Source: Chara braunii (Eukaryota > Streptophyta > Charophyceae > Charales > Characeae). Taken from it: 64,000 nt of DNA. The notes beneath the pieces are model-generated. The model was not told the DNA's origin, made no database searches, and saw only the letters and a program-made list of their open reading frames with translations. The position numbers were made by a program, and so were the translations under genes. Location of the stretch: positions 547,986-611,985 of the forward strand of contig BFEA01000065.1 in NCBI GenBank assembly GCA_003427395.1. The letters run 5' to 3'. Positions 42,890 to 53,567 of this stretch are shown one piece after another (positions within the stretch are counted from its first letter, which is position 1; each line of letters begins with the position of its first letter).

Positions 42890-43440
42890 AGTGGTATTCA
42901 GCGTTTGTGCGGGGCTGCGAGTGTGATCACTCGCCTGCGCATGCGGTGTGCGCCCTGTGCGTGGGTTGTGCGTGTGATCGCGCGCCTGTGCGTTCGGTGT
43001 TTAGCCTGCGAGTGAGCTGTACGTGTGATCGCGCGCCCGTGCACGTGGTGTTCAGCCTGTGCGCGGGGTTGCGAGTGTGAACGAGTGCCCGTGCGCACGA
43101 TGTTCGCCTGTGCACGAGGCTGCGAGCGTGATTGCACGAGATGTTCGCCTATGCGCGAGGCTGCACGTGTGATCGCGCGTCCGTGCGCACGGTGTTTGCC
43201 CTGTGCACGGGTTGTGTGTGTGAACGCGCACCCGTGCGTGCGGTGTTCGCCTGTGCATGGGGCTGAGCGAGTGATCGCAAGCCTCCATGTGCGGTGTTTG
43301 CCATGTGAGTGGGCTGTGCGCGTGAACGTGCGCCCGTGCAAGAGGTGTTCGGCCTGTGCGCAGGCCTCAATACTCGTGCAGCTATGGTACGGACGTGTTT
43401 GCTTGCGCATGCCTATCGTGTGCTCGTGCCTGCACACACG
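42890..43440 (+). repeat. GC-rich minisatellite, about 54-bp unit
   Basis: About ten degenerate units of the form GTGTGATCGCGCGCCCGTGC, then ACGGTGTTCGCCTGTGC, then GCGAGGCTGCG. Both strands are open in long frames (Cys/Arg-rich plus, His/Arg/Thr-rich minus), as expected when a GC-rich repeat lacks stop codons. I do not support a gene. Confidence 0.88.
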
Positions 43441-44860
43441 TGGATGTGGTGTGTACGAGCGTAATCCCTGCGCAACCCCTCCTTATCTCTTGTCACCCTG
43501 TGGTCATTCTCTCACCTTGGCTCTTTGTCTCTCTCTCTCCTTGTAGTTCCCTCGCTCCAGTGCGCTTCTCCTTCCCGAGCCGCTCCTCCGCTCGTGCGCT
43601 TCAGTGTCCTTCTTCTAAGTCTCCTCCGAACTCACCTTGCGCGCCTACACGTGTGCAAGTGGGAACTATCGGCTCAATCTTAGATTGTTCCTCAGTGTGA
43701 GAATTCGGAGGACCAAGATTCATAGGGGTTCCCAGCAAATAGCCCAGTGGTAAGAGACAACTTTACAGCTCCCACCAACTCCGAAGAATCTACGTATAGA
43801 CCTATAGTGAACATATGATGCTTTTCTCCATGAATTTATCCATGGTATGGACTATATCTTCAACTTTTCTGCCAGCTTACGCTACGGCGCTTGCCATGCC
43901 ATTTGCGCAGCACTAAGAGGCGGCAAAACAAAAGTCGCTTCGCTTGTAGTCTCCGCCCTTACTATCGAACTCTCATCGTGTGCCTGAACGTGCGCATGTC
44001 AGAAGTCTCCGCATATTGGGTCCGGTTGGGCTTTTATACTTTCTCGAGCCCCTTTTGGAGTAAGCCTCAGCATTTGCATGCTCCGAGGCTGCCGACAAGT
44101 TGCAGCGCCCCGGTACCATGGCTTCCCCGAGCGTATGCCCAAGCGTACTTGGGCCCCCGAAGGTTTTATTTAGTGAGGGGAGCCTTTTTGTCGAGTACCG
44201 GGCCTTTTGCAGCTCCCTGGTACCGAGGCTCATTCCGAACCTAGGCCCAAACCTACCCAGGCTCTCGCGGTCCCCACACGAAAAGTACGGGGGCCTTGCC
44301 AAATTTCGCAGGGCCCAGCCCCGGAATTAATAAGTTGATGGCCCAAGGGCCCCTTTTTCAGCCTTAGGTCCCTGACCCCTTTTTGGGTTCATCTCATAGC
44401 TCAAATGTCGAGGCCTCGGGACCGCCCCTGTAAAAGTTTCCCTCTTTTCTGACCCCGCGGTGAAACTCGAATGTTGTCGCCCTCTAGTCTGCCTGAAGGC
44501 TCGTCCCAAGGGCCCAACGCTCTTTCTTGTTTGATCCATCACCTGACACTTAGTGTAAACCCTTCCCTCTCGTCCTTGTCCCTTATCCGAAGTCCTCAAC
44601 GTTTTCTTTGGCATTGTCGTGTTTTTGTATCTTGCCAGCGATAGGCCTTGATGGTGTATATAGAAGAATGCTCATTCAGAGTTTCGTGGTTCCCCTTTTT
44701 TTTACGCCTCGGTCCTGATACCCGTGTCGTGGATCTGATATCACAGTCTTTCAAGGTTGGCGTGGTCCCACCTGGTGGAACAGGTAGATCCAGAACCGAC
44801 CAAGTGTAATCACAAAGGAAGTAAAAGGGCGGCGTAAAGCTAAAGTCGCCCAACACCGTG
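43441..44860. other. No gene; one weak tRNA-like site
   Basis: TAGCCCAGTGGTAAGAGAC at about 43739 resembles a pol III A-box, but no B-box follows. The remaining frames have no resemblance to known families. Confidence 0.4.
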
Positions 44861-45420
44861 CAACCCCACCCCCACCCGCGCATCCCCACCCCCACCCGTG
44901 CACCCCCAACTCGCACCCCCACCCTCGGAACGACACCCCCGCAACCCCCACGCCACCCCACTGCAACCCACCCCTAGATCCCAGCCCCTGTACCCCCCAC
45001 CCCCACAACCCCCTTACCCTGACACCCCGCCAACGACTTTCACCCCCTGAAATACCCACCGGCCCCCGAGCACCTTCCAAATAGAAACACATCTTATCCC
45101 CCAGCCCACCCCTGCCCCTGTGCCTCAAAACCCCTTCCCAAATTCCCCAATGGTTTTGACCCCCGAATATACCCACTGCCCCTTACCACCCCTAAAAAAA
45201 GAAAACATTTTGAATCCCCCAACCTTGCCCCTACCCCTCAAAAGCACTCCCCACTCCACCCCCTGCAACCCTGCCACTAACCCGTACACCTCCACCCCCA
45301 CCCCCCGCACCTACACCCCTGCACCCTGGCACCTCCACCGCCACCCTCACACCCCACCCTTGCACCCCCACCCGCACACCCCTATCGCAGCATCCCTGCG
45401 CATCCCACCCCTAACACATA
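44861..45420. repeat. C-rich low-complexity tract
   Basis: CCACCCCCACCC-type sequence with irregular period. Pro/Thr frames (plus) and Gly frames (minus) are composition artefacts. Confidence 0.9.
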
Positions 45421-46029
45421 TGGGGTGACCAAGGCCTCATCCGCAGTGGGAGGGGGAGCCTTCCAATAACTCACAAAAAAAAAAAAAAAACGCCAAGAGG
45501 AAGCATCCGCCGCTGTCGGTGCGAATACCCTTACAAGGGTATCCGCCCTGGTCTTTGCAAACAACAGAAAGCAGTTTGGTTTAAAGTTTAAGTATGCAGC
45601 GCTAGGCGCGGCCGCGGCCGTAATTTATGTTGACTAGATGGTTGACGAGAGTAAAAGAGTGCGTGGGCGCGCAAGCTTGAGGCGCGCGTGATTTGCCCTT
45701 CCTTTGGTTACACTAGCAGACGTGGCGCGGACATCGGTCGGCGCGCTCCATTATAACAATTGTTTGTTTTGACTAAGCTGGTTAGCCTATGAGCACCTTG
45801 TTCATTCATTCCGCGCGGTACGATGGACGGTCTAGTGAGCTGGTATGGACTTACGCGGAATCCAGATGATGAGACCTGATGGATTCGGTTAGGGAAGGGT
45901 GGCCGCGACACGGCAGGTAGGCCGGCGTGTAAGTGCGGGCCGAGAAGTGGCATGGGGCGGTTCCTTGGCCCCAAAAGTTGGGGGCTACCTCTTTACTAGG
46001 AAATTTGCGCTCACTAGTACCAGGCTTGG
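45421..46029. other. No gene seen
   Basis: Contains an A-run (about 45475-45490) and a GCGGCCGCGGCCG palindromic patch near 45608. No coding family recognised. Confidence 0.4.
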
Positions 46030-46320
46030 GCTTAGCCCTATAGGTTACGACATTGGACTGACACTACAGAGGCTCGGGATCGAGGCCAGCGGGCGTCGGT
46101 GCAGCAGCAGCAGAGCAACCTGGAGCAAAAAACCTGAGGGGTCGAGGGCCCGGAAGGGCTATCCCCCTCGATTTTGTTGGCAGGTGCGGTGGCGGGCCTG
46201 ATCCACGGGAACCCCCCCCCGTTTCGTTTCTTTATTAAATTTTTGTTATGTACTCTTGTTATTTTTGTTTTAGTTTCATCTTGTACTCGCGTCCCGCCTT
46301 CGGGACGCGATACCGGGGTG
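46030..46320 (+). mobile_element. tRNA-derived SINE copy B
   Basis: The head GGTTACGACATTGGACTGAC with GGCTCGGGATCGAGGCC resembles plant tRNA-SINE heads. The body has GGGGTCGAGGGCCCGG, then GGCTATCCCCCTCGATTTTG, then a T-rich stretch and the perfect hairpin CGTCCCGCCTTCGGGACG. The order matches 16180-16470. The copies are diverged, so both are old. Confidence 0.68.
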
Positions 46321-46462
46321 GGTATGGGGCCACGAGGAGTGTGTTGTACCCATAGGGGTTACCCGAAGTGCACTTGCAAACTGTTTTCGTAGCTGCGGCG
46401 GAGCCACGCCCGACTCCGTTTTGTCTAGGAACACAGTGCCGTGGGTGTGGCCGACACCCAAT

Positions 46463-46515
46463 AGCCTAGCTCAGTGGGTACATCCCTGAGATGTTGAAAT
46501 GCAGGATGGGCCCGG
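46463..46515 (+). repeat. tRNA-like head upstream of U6-like sequence
   Basis: TAGCTCAGTGGG is a good A-box, and GAGATGTTGAAATGCAGG matches the core of the heads at 17.2 and 17.5 kb (CTGTTGAAATGCAGG). The B-box is lost. U6-like sequence begins about 75 bp further on. Confidence 0.6.
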
Positions 46516-46589
46516 ATGGTAGGGCCGCAGGGAGCCAAGCCAAAGGTCCTAAAGTGCCTACGGCCAGTTATTCCCGTGGCTCAGGCTGC

Positions 46590-46656
46590 GTCCTTCGGGA
46601 CATCCGTTAAAATTGGAACGAAAACAGAGAGGATTAGCTTGGCTGCTACGTGCAGA
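46590..46656 (+). pseudogene. U6 snRNA-like pseudogene, 5' half
   Basis: GTCCTTCGGGACATCCGTTA, then AAATTGGAACGAAAACAGAG and AGGATTAGCTTGGC follow U6 from nucleotide 1, keeping ACAGAGA as ACAGAGAGG. After about 46650 similarity fades. Confidence 0.87.
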
Positions 46657-46784
46657 CTAATACCCGTTGGTCAGGGGATGAACCCGGACGAAAAGGGGAG
46701 CAAGCGCATGCGAAAGGGTTAAGAAAAGGAGGGGGGGGCTGAGCGGCCTTTGGAAGCGCCGCGAGGCGCCGGCCGCTAGGAAAA

Positions 46785-46869
46785 GTCCTTCGGGGCATCT
46801 GTTAAAATTGGAACGATACAGAGAAGATTAGTATGGCCCCTGCGCACGGATGAAGCATATAACTCAGGG
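46785..46869 (+). pseudogene. U6 snRNA-like sequence, nearly full length
   Basis: GTCCTTCGGGGCATCTGTTA, AAATTGGAACGATACAGAGA, AGATTAGTATGGCCCCTGCG and CACGGATGAAGCATAT match plant U6 through about residue 85, with the ACAGAGA box and AGATTAG intact. Changes in the 3' part, the missing T-rich terminator and no clear upstream USE or TATA at the plant spacing argue for a pseudogene, although this is the copy closest to a real gene. Confidence 0.82.
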
Positions 46870-48879
46870 ACGATCGGTCTGTTTGGATCGTTTGGTCTTA
46901 CTTTTGCTTCGCCCGATTCCTGGATCACTAGTTCCCACTATGTTGTCAAGTCACGGCGCGCTAGTGGGCTGAGGCGTGAGTGAACGAGACTAGCGCAGGA
47001 GCGGAGAGCAGAGTGTTGGCAAGCGGGGGCGAAGGAGAGGCAGTGACAAAAGTGAATGAACCCAAACGCGGAACTGCGCCGGGTGCATGTGAAGTAAGTG
47101 GAACGACTATGGCGGAGTGAGGAGTAGAGTTCTCCCCCGATCCTCGATGAAATCGGATGAACCAAAGCTGGGATTGGGGGTTTTGAGGGAGGGCGAATCC
47201 AGTGGTGAAGGCGGATCGGAGAAAGGCGGAGTGCAGTGGGAGGTAGGAAGAAAAGTGGCTGCGCAGGGGCGTTTGGAGATGGATATGGCCGTGAGTAAAA
47301 GTCGAGTATCTCGCCCGTTTCTTGGAGAAATCGAGCGAGAGAAGACTTGCGTTAGAGGTTTTTAGGCCAGGCGAGTTAGAATATGATGTTAGTTTTAGGA
47401 GAGAGTTAGTAGAATAGAAGGTAGGGGGAGGTAGGACTGCGTGAAGATGGCGGGGGAAGCAAGTCGAGTCAACATGGTCGGGATGGCGTGACAGGTGCAT
47501 GCGTGGAAGGGGCGACGAAGTGGTCAGGGCTGTCGGGCAGTCGAGTCGGGGCACTACGGCCGATGGGCGCCACGTCCAACTACGGTGGATGGATCCAGGC
47601 AGAGGCGGGCGCCAGGTGTGTGGAGGAGGAGATGAGGACGAGGTCGCCGAGGTAGTGAAGGCACAGGTACCGGGACGGATTGGGCGCCAGGTGCGTTCGA
47701 CGGGAAGGTGGAGTTAGCAGTGGGGAGCCCGGGGCAGCTACGGGCGCTATGTAAGAGCAAGGCAGAGATAGCAATAGGCATTAGAGTGGATGATAGGGAG
47801 CAACGGGGGAGGAAATAAGTGGGAAGGCAGTGGGTGAACCTGGGCGCGATTTTGCGTCAGATTCATGTGTAGAACGGACGTACGTGGCGGAGGTGGACAC
47901 TTACCTGTTACTCGGTGCCTTTGCCCCCCCTACCGATGGAGAGCTCTCTCCCTTATCCTCGTGCCTACGCCCGACGGCCCATGCACCCGGCTATGCTTTA
48001 GCGGGAGATTCGTCCCATCTTGCTCGAAGTACCGCCGGTGACAGCGGGAGGTGCACGGGTGGGGATAGAAGACTTACCCAACGGGCAAGTGGTGGTGGCA
48101 GGCCCCTACGGAAGGGCCGCTGAGAGGGGAAATGCTCACCGGGGCTTGCGAATACGGTGAGGACTGAGTCGCGCCCGGTGTGGTTGGCTCGTATGAGGTT
48201 AGGCCTGGCAGTGGTGCTGGTCAGGTGCTCTCACAAGTAAGCCAAGTCGCTGTGGTTGCGAGGGGAAGGGACTGTTGAATGAGCTGCTGGTTGCTGGTGA
48301 CCATTGCCAGTGTTGTGGGTCACCGTTGTACGCTGCTGCTGGTAGGAGTTGTCGCAGGTTACACAAACTGCGGTTGTGCCTACGTATTACGTGTGAGGAT
48401 TGTTGTCCGTTGCAGGTCGCACACTGAATACCGCCATGTGTTGTTGTTGAAGTGCTGCATGTTGCTGCACATTGCACCCACTGCTTAGGGAAGGCTACTG
48501 TGCATTACACCGTACGACTGCATACTAATGGTATTGTGGACTATGCTGGACCGCTGTTGTTAGTGCTGGCCATTGATGTGGGTCACTGCGCTGCCCCTGG
48601 GTATTACTGCTACGTCTGTGAACTATGCATGAGCAGCTACCCCTGTTGATGGCTGCATATTAGTGCATACCGCAGCAACTGTTGCTGACTGTTACAGCCC
48701 GTTGTGTCGCAGCGGTTGAACTCAAGGGAGTGGCTGGACTTGGGAAGGGGGGGGGTCAGTGCCGCAAGTTGAGGAAGTAGTCAGACTGGGCTGATGGAGG
48801 GTTAGTGCTGCAATCTGAGAGGTCCTCAGGGGGTTGATTTCCGCAGATTGGCTTCACAGAGTTGACCAAGTTGGCACGT
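46870..48879. other. Non-coding, one CTAGCGGAAGATTCA-type module
   Basis: GGCTATGCTTTAGCGGGAGA with TTCGTCCCATCTTGCTCG (about 47990-48030) is a diverged copy of the module at 7.1-7.5 and 18.3-19.2 kb. The 197-codon minus frame at 47.0-47.6 kb is Ser/Pro/His-rich without motifs and arises from G-rich plus-strand sequence; I do not support it. Confidence 0.45.
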
Positions 48880-49410
48880 CGGTCGCCATTGGGGGGCCCT
48901 CAGGCGCTGAAGGTAACAAGGCCCTCTCCAGCGAGTCTGAGTGCACCTCTCTTGGATCTGAGAGTCTCAAAACTTTCTACTTCTACCCTTCTTATTCTAA
49001 GTCTAGTCNTGTTCTGACGGGAAGNCGGCAGGCGGGATTGCAACCCGTAGGACCGCATCAAGACTCNGTGGGGANTCCACCCAACGATTGCGGGAGCTCT
49101 GCCGGAGCCTAGGCGAGGCTCTGGAGGCAGGGAATTGACAGGTAACATTTGCGTTTCCCTCCATAAACCCTGATTATAACCCCTATTTGTATTACCTGAT
49201 GCATNTCTGACTGAATATATGACATGCAGCCTTACTTTATTTTTTGGTTTGACTTTCAAGACACTGAACAATACTACGTAAGGAATGTTTGCTCAAGTCT
49301 CAGTTTCAACTTTTGTTGGTTGTATGAAGTCAGACTGTTGAAAAGAACTGCATCTGGGGGAAAGGCAGAATGGGGGTATGATTTGCATGATGGTTGANGA
49401 GCCGTTAAGG

Positions 49411-50350
49411 CTGGGGAGTCTCCATAAGTTTGGGGAACCCCAGTGCTTTGTTTTATTTTGGTTTTGCATGGAGAAGTCAGACCCTTCTATAAGTTTAGGG
49501 GGTTTGGTTACTCTGAAGGCTGGGATGTCCCCATGAGTTTGGGGAGACCCAATGATATGGTTTGCATGGAGGGTCAGGCTGTTCTGTAAGTTCAGGTGGC
49601 CTGATTGNTCTGACNTATGAGGGGTTTGACTGTGCTTGATTTTCAAGGACTCAGGGCGCTCAATAAGTTTCGGTGCCTTGGGTTGCTTTGTTTTCATTGG
49701 GATNTTACTTGTTTCTTTGGTTTCTGGACGAGGAGACCGAGNTGTTCTGTAAGTTCAGGTGGCTCAGTCTCTTCCTGCTCTTTATTCTGAAGAATTAATC
49801 TTGGCAANGAGGCAGACCCTTNTGTAAGTTNAGGGGGNTTGACTNGATGCCACACACATAATGGCTCAGGTAGAAACGAATCTGGNAGAGAGTTAAGACC
49901 CTTCTGTAAGTTCAGGGGNTCTGGCTCAAAGCCTCGCACATGCTGGAACCCAATGGTTATAATTTGGCNANACCTTATTACTNTCTTATCTAAGAACGAG
50001 CTAATCAGACTGTTCTATAAGTTTAGGTGGTCTGACTATAGCCGTATCACAANTTGAAGAAAGTACAACTAAGAATAAAATTGATGGTAAACNGGGGCAG
50101 GCTGAACTTNAGTTAGTTCAGTCATATGCANCCTTAGAAGACAAAGGTGAAGATAAGTATAAACAACTTGGATACTTTAAGCAGTCCAGGGCGACTAGAG
50201 AGATCTAGTCATCTGCCCAAAGAAGATAAAAGTAGTTGTGTCCTCTGTTTGTGTATACTTGGCCAAGTCAGAACGCTCTATAAGTTTAGGTATTCTGATT
50301 CTAGGCCTGGCTAAGATTGGGTGCGTTCTGTAAGTTCAGGCGGCCTGACC
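49411..50350 (+). repeat. Array 2: about 12 TAAGTT hairpin units
   Basis: TAAGTT starts at 49425, 49490, 49587, 49664, 49750, 49825, 49907, 50018, 50281 and 50331; variants lie at 49534 (TGAGTT) and about 50108. The inner arms here are TTCTG/CAGG instead of CCCC/GGGG, and outer arms pair as CTGGGG/CCCCAG, TCAGGC/GCCTGA, TCAGAC/GTCTGA and TCAGAA/TTCTGA. The loop is the same as in array 1 while both stem layers have changed together, which is what selection or copying constraints on structure would give. Confidence 0.85.
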
Positions 50351-50647
50351 TATGTCTTATGTAAGCAGGGTATAAAGGGTTAAATNATTAAGAGATCATG
50401 AACTATTGTTTGCTCAGGTTGACTTGGGGTTGGTGAGAGTACTTACCTTTGTGGTTTTGGCTTGCATGTGACTGAGTGAGGCCACTACTTAGTCTGAGTT
50501 TCGGGTTGATAGGTAGTTGATTTAGTTGCTCGCCATGTGCTAGAGTCATAGGAGTTAGTGTNAATTCNNGCATTTTTTGTAGTATCTTTTTTTTACTTAG
50601 GTCAATTCCTACATTTTCTAANATNTTTTCTTATACTTGGCTTTGTA

Positions 50648-51200
50648 TAAATCTTGGCAAGCTANTTTCTCTACGGGAAGCGCTGCCGAAATTTCTACAA
50701 GTCCAAGGAGTTAGTTGAATCTTGACTTGTCAAAGGTTCAGCTTTGTCTTTTCTCATATCTGACTTAGTTAAAATCTGGGAAGTCTCCTTTGCTAAAGGG
50801 AGTGCTGCCCAAATTTTTGCTGATTCAGGGAGTTAGACAAAATTGAACTTCGGGAAGTTGAGGTTGCTCTCAAATTTTGAAGTTAGCTTTGTATAAATTT
50901 TGGATTGACACTTTTCTAAAGGAAGTGCTGCCGAAATTTCTGCAAAAAATAAGGACTTAGTTGAATCTTACCTAAGTTGAACTCAGATTGTCTTTTGAGT
51001 TCATATCTAACTTAGTGTAAATTTGGGAAGTCTCCCTTTCTAAAGGGAGTGCTGTCCAAATTTTTACTAATTCAGGGAGTTGGACAAAATTTGACCTTCC
51101 AGAGTTAGAAATTATTTCTGCTTCCATATCTGGACTTGTATAAATTCTGGAAAGGCACTTTTCCTACGGGAAGCGCTGCCAAAATTTTCTTAGTTTAAAA
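50648..51200 (+). repeat. Second hairpin series, copy 2
   Basis: Five units about 120 bp apart (near 50648, 50770, 50893, 51014 and 51137), each ATAAATCTTGGCAAG or similar, then CTTTTCTAAAGGAAGTG or CTACGGGAAGCG, then CTGCCGAAATTTC. Confidence 0.8.
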
Positions 51201-52064
51201 GAGAGCGATTATGTTTTGACANGTGGNGATTTTGATAGTCCACTCTGACTAAGGAAAAACTTTACCGTATTGTTTAGAGGTAGGCTTAGGCATAGTTAAC
51301 TAGGATGTTTAGGTAAGATCACGATATGGAGATTGCTCTCCATGAACTTATTGGTTTAGCCTGGGACATTGANNTGTCATGTGTTACANGTTNTTTTTGT
51401 CGTTTGATTCAAGATCCGAACTAGATTCAGTTTGATCCCTTGAGGATCATCATCAGTTATCACTGATGACAGGTCGGTTGCCGATCCGTCGGTTTACGAC
51501 TCAATTCCGACTCACCCTCCACACTCAACCTAAAAGGCTTTAGCCCTGGTGATTTTTATTGTTTCATTAAGGTTTCACCCNGACTTTTATTGAATGACCA
51601 TATAACAAATGTACTGAGTATTTAATTAAGGTGTGGTTGGACANGNGGTTNGGGCTTGCATGGCTAAAGCGAGGGGTATNAGTGTTGAAGATGGTTGGGG
51701 TTGACTCCGTGNAGTGCNTNGGNTGTTGATTGACTCGTTGATGTGATTCGCAGGTATGTGCTATGAATCAGATTNTGGATGTGGTTGCCTGCNATCACAT
51801 ATATACNTATGGTTGTGAGGGACCCCAATGAGACTGTGAGAANTGATCGTCACATACTTCCCCCTGTTATATATGCATATATATGAGTATACTTGGGATG
51901 AATACTTGCATTGGCTAAAGGGCCCCCNTACTAANANNCTGCTCAGNGGTTAAGACTAAAAGGNCTNGNGAAGNCCCTTCNTTTTATNGGTTTTACTTNT
52001 TAAGGATTTTTCTTAGTCGNACGTTGGTNCTGGGCCGGGNTNCGAGGTCCTTGTCCAGGACATC

Positions 52065-52082
52065 GATGTGTATAAGAGACAG
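52065..52082 (+). other. Embedded Tn5/Nextera mosaic-end adapter sequence
   Basis: GATGTGTATAAGAGACAG is 18 of the 19 bases of the Tn5 mosaic end used in Nextera libraries. It is flanked on both sides by the same 12 bp, GTCCAGGACATC. The frames crossing it read MCIRDR and MYKRQ, well-known signs of adapter read-through in databases. This is a library artefact at an assembly join, not biology. Confidence 0.93.
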
Positions 52083-52254
52083 GTCCAGGACATCCCAAGC
52101 CCTAGGCTCTGCAGGGAAGGGGTTTTCCCTCGCGCAGAGTCAATTTGCCTTGTCTACCGAAACGCTCAGACCAAAGGCCGAAGGTCTCGTGGCGGTTGCA
52201 CGGCTATTCCTTCAGCCGTACAATGTCGTGAAGGATCAGACCCTCACGACACTT

Positions 52255-53010
52255 CGAGTCTGACACTTGAGTGTCATAAGCGGTGCTCGGATCCACGAGG
52301 GACCGTTTGATTATGGGCACTACGTAGTACGTCATCGTTGCGACTGCATGCGTACGCCTGCATAGCGGGGTGGTATGAGATAGGCCCTCGGTTGCGCGAC
52401 TTTATATTAAAATCCCGCGCGAGACGTTTTACCGCCCTGGTGTGTAAAAAGTTATGGGATTACAAAGGNACCGACACATATGGGCNAATGTTTGAGATTG
52501 TTATAGGCCGCCAACGCCGTGCGAAAAAGGGAGGGTACCCCAGGGCTATGATTTTGTTTACTAGGCGGGGAACCTTCGGCCTATTCCTTATCTTTTGCTC
52601 TTTGGAGTTTTTATAGTTGGATGTTATAGTCCGTGGCAGCCGTCAAAGTCAAACCCCATGATGTTCGACCGCCACGACAGCTTAAAGCTGTCTACTCAAC
52701 CCCACTGCACTGGGTGCAGAAGAGGGTGTGGTCTTCAACCGCGCATGGCGGTTGTCCAGCGTCGAGAAATTAACCCTCAAGGCGCGTGTCAGCTGACACT
52801 TGAGTGTCGAACGCGACCCTCGCGATTAACGGGGACCGCGTGAGTATGGGTACCACGTAGTACGCCTTCATTGCGACTACTTGCGCACAATTGCATTGCG
52901 AGTCGATATGCAATAGCCCTGCGTCCACGCGGTTTTATATTAAGTCTCGCGCGCGACGCCTATCCGATTTCTGTATCGGGAAGTTATGGGACGGCTACCG
53001 AGGGGCTAGG
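52255..53010 (+). repeat. Direct repeat of about 215 bp, 535 bp apart
   Basis: GACACTTGAGTGTC (a perfect palindromic stem), then GGGACCG, CTACGTAGTACG or CACGTAGTACG, GTTGCGACTGC or ATTGCGACTAC, and TTTATATTAA occur in the same order at 52261-52480 and 52795-53010. It looks like two tandem LTR portions. The first lies next to the adapter artefact and holds Ns, so the duplication itself may be partly an assembly product. Confidence 0.6.
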
Positions 53011-53548
53011 AGCGTTATCGCGTTGCTTGGGTTGTGTTGTTTCGTATGTGTGTGTGTGTGTGTGTGTGTGTGTTTTATTTTTGTGTTAGTAAAGTGGTGC
53101 GTGCGTGATGTGTGGGATGCGTCCTAGTCGACCGACGACGAGTCGCGCTTGGGAATTCAGCCCCCCAGGATGTCGGTTCGCGTGCGGGTTCGATAGAGGC
53201 GTATTACCCCGCGTACCCCCTATGCTACAGCGAACGAGAAACGCCCTCAGCTGGTCCACCTCTGCGATTGCAACTGATTAGCTTTCGTACTGTGGACTGG
53301 TAGCTCGGCGGAGATACGCCCACCAAAGGGAGGTGACAGCTCCCGTAAGGTGTAGGTAAGTCGTGCCTCTCGTAGGCCCTATCCTGTCGTAGGGGCTCGC
53401 GAGAGGTATGGCTGACGCTCTCGGCCGGATCGGCTTGCGGAAGCTCCATACATATATTTTGCGACAAAGGAATTAAACCAACTCCTGCGTGACGCGGCCG
53501 GGAGGGTCCCGCGCTGCCCCGTGAGGTGCCGGACCGATGCGCTCGACC
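52619..53548 (+). repeat. Probable 5' LTR of gypsy element 2
   Basis: The stretch ends just before the tRNA-Asp PBS. Its 3' part (53215-53545) exists as separate fragments at 28.8-29.1, 33.0-33.3 and 42.4 kb, as expected for LTRs. The 5' boundary is placed at TGTTATAGTCCGTGGC, whose counterpart closes the 20.5-24.2 kb element. A clean TG...CA pair is not visible, so the limits are approximate. A (GT)n microsatellite sits at 53046-53073. Confidence 0.6.
53046..53073. repeat. (GT)n microsatellite
   Basis: A pure GT run inside the LTR-like sequence. Confidence 0.95.
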
Positions 53549-53550
53549 GG

Positions 53551-53567
53551 TGGCGCCGTTGCCGGGG
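53551..53567 (+). promoter_or_regulatory. Primer-binding site complementary to tRNA-Asp
   Basis: TGGCGCCGTTGCCGGGG is the exact complement of the 3' end of plant tRNA-Asp(GTC), ...CCCCGGCAACGGCGCCA. It marks the start of the internal region of gypsy 2, where minus-strand DNA synthesis is primed. The preceding bases GCTCGACCGG are the LTR end plus a short spacer. Confidence 0.88.

Larger units (their letters stand above)
48880..52020 (+). mobile_element. Large non-coding repeat element, copy 2 (TAAGTT-hairpin element)
   Basis: Colinear with 20.54-23.97 kb: GGGGCCCTC leader, head block (49025-49140), hairpin array 2 (49.41-50.35), GTGCTAGAGTCATAGGAGTT near 50.54, second hairpin series (50.65-51.20), GGTCGGTTGCCGATCCGTC (about 51470), TA-rich site (about 51880). 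Scattered single Ns begin at 49009 and mark low-confidence consensus. No ORFs. Confidence 0.75.

Noticed and set aside
42622-43546. Cys/Arg-rich plus-strand proteins and a 179-aa minus-strand protein
   Set aside because: They follow the 54-bp GC-rich minisatellite on both strands. Absence of stops is explained by composition.
46785-46869. Functional U6 gene
   Set aside because: No T-run terminator at the U6 end and no clear plant USE/TATA pair at the expected spacing; the 3' part is altered.
46961-47554. 197-aa minus-strand protein
   Set aside because: Ser/Pro/His-rich chain from G-rich plus strand, no domain or repeat of codons.
52024-52310. Two ORFs containing MCIRDR and MYKRQ
   Set aside because: These peptides come from the embedded Tn5 mosaic-end adapter.
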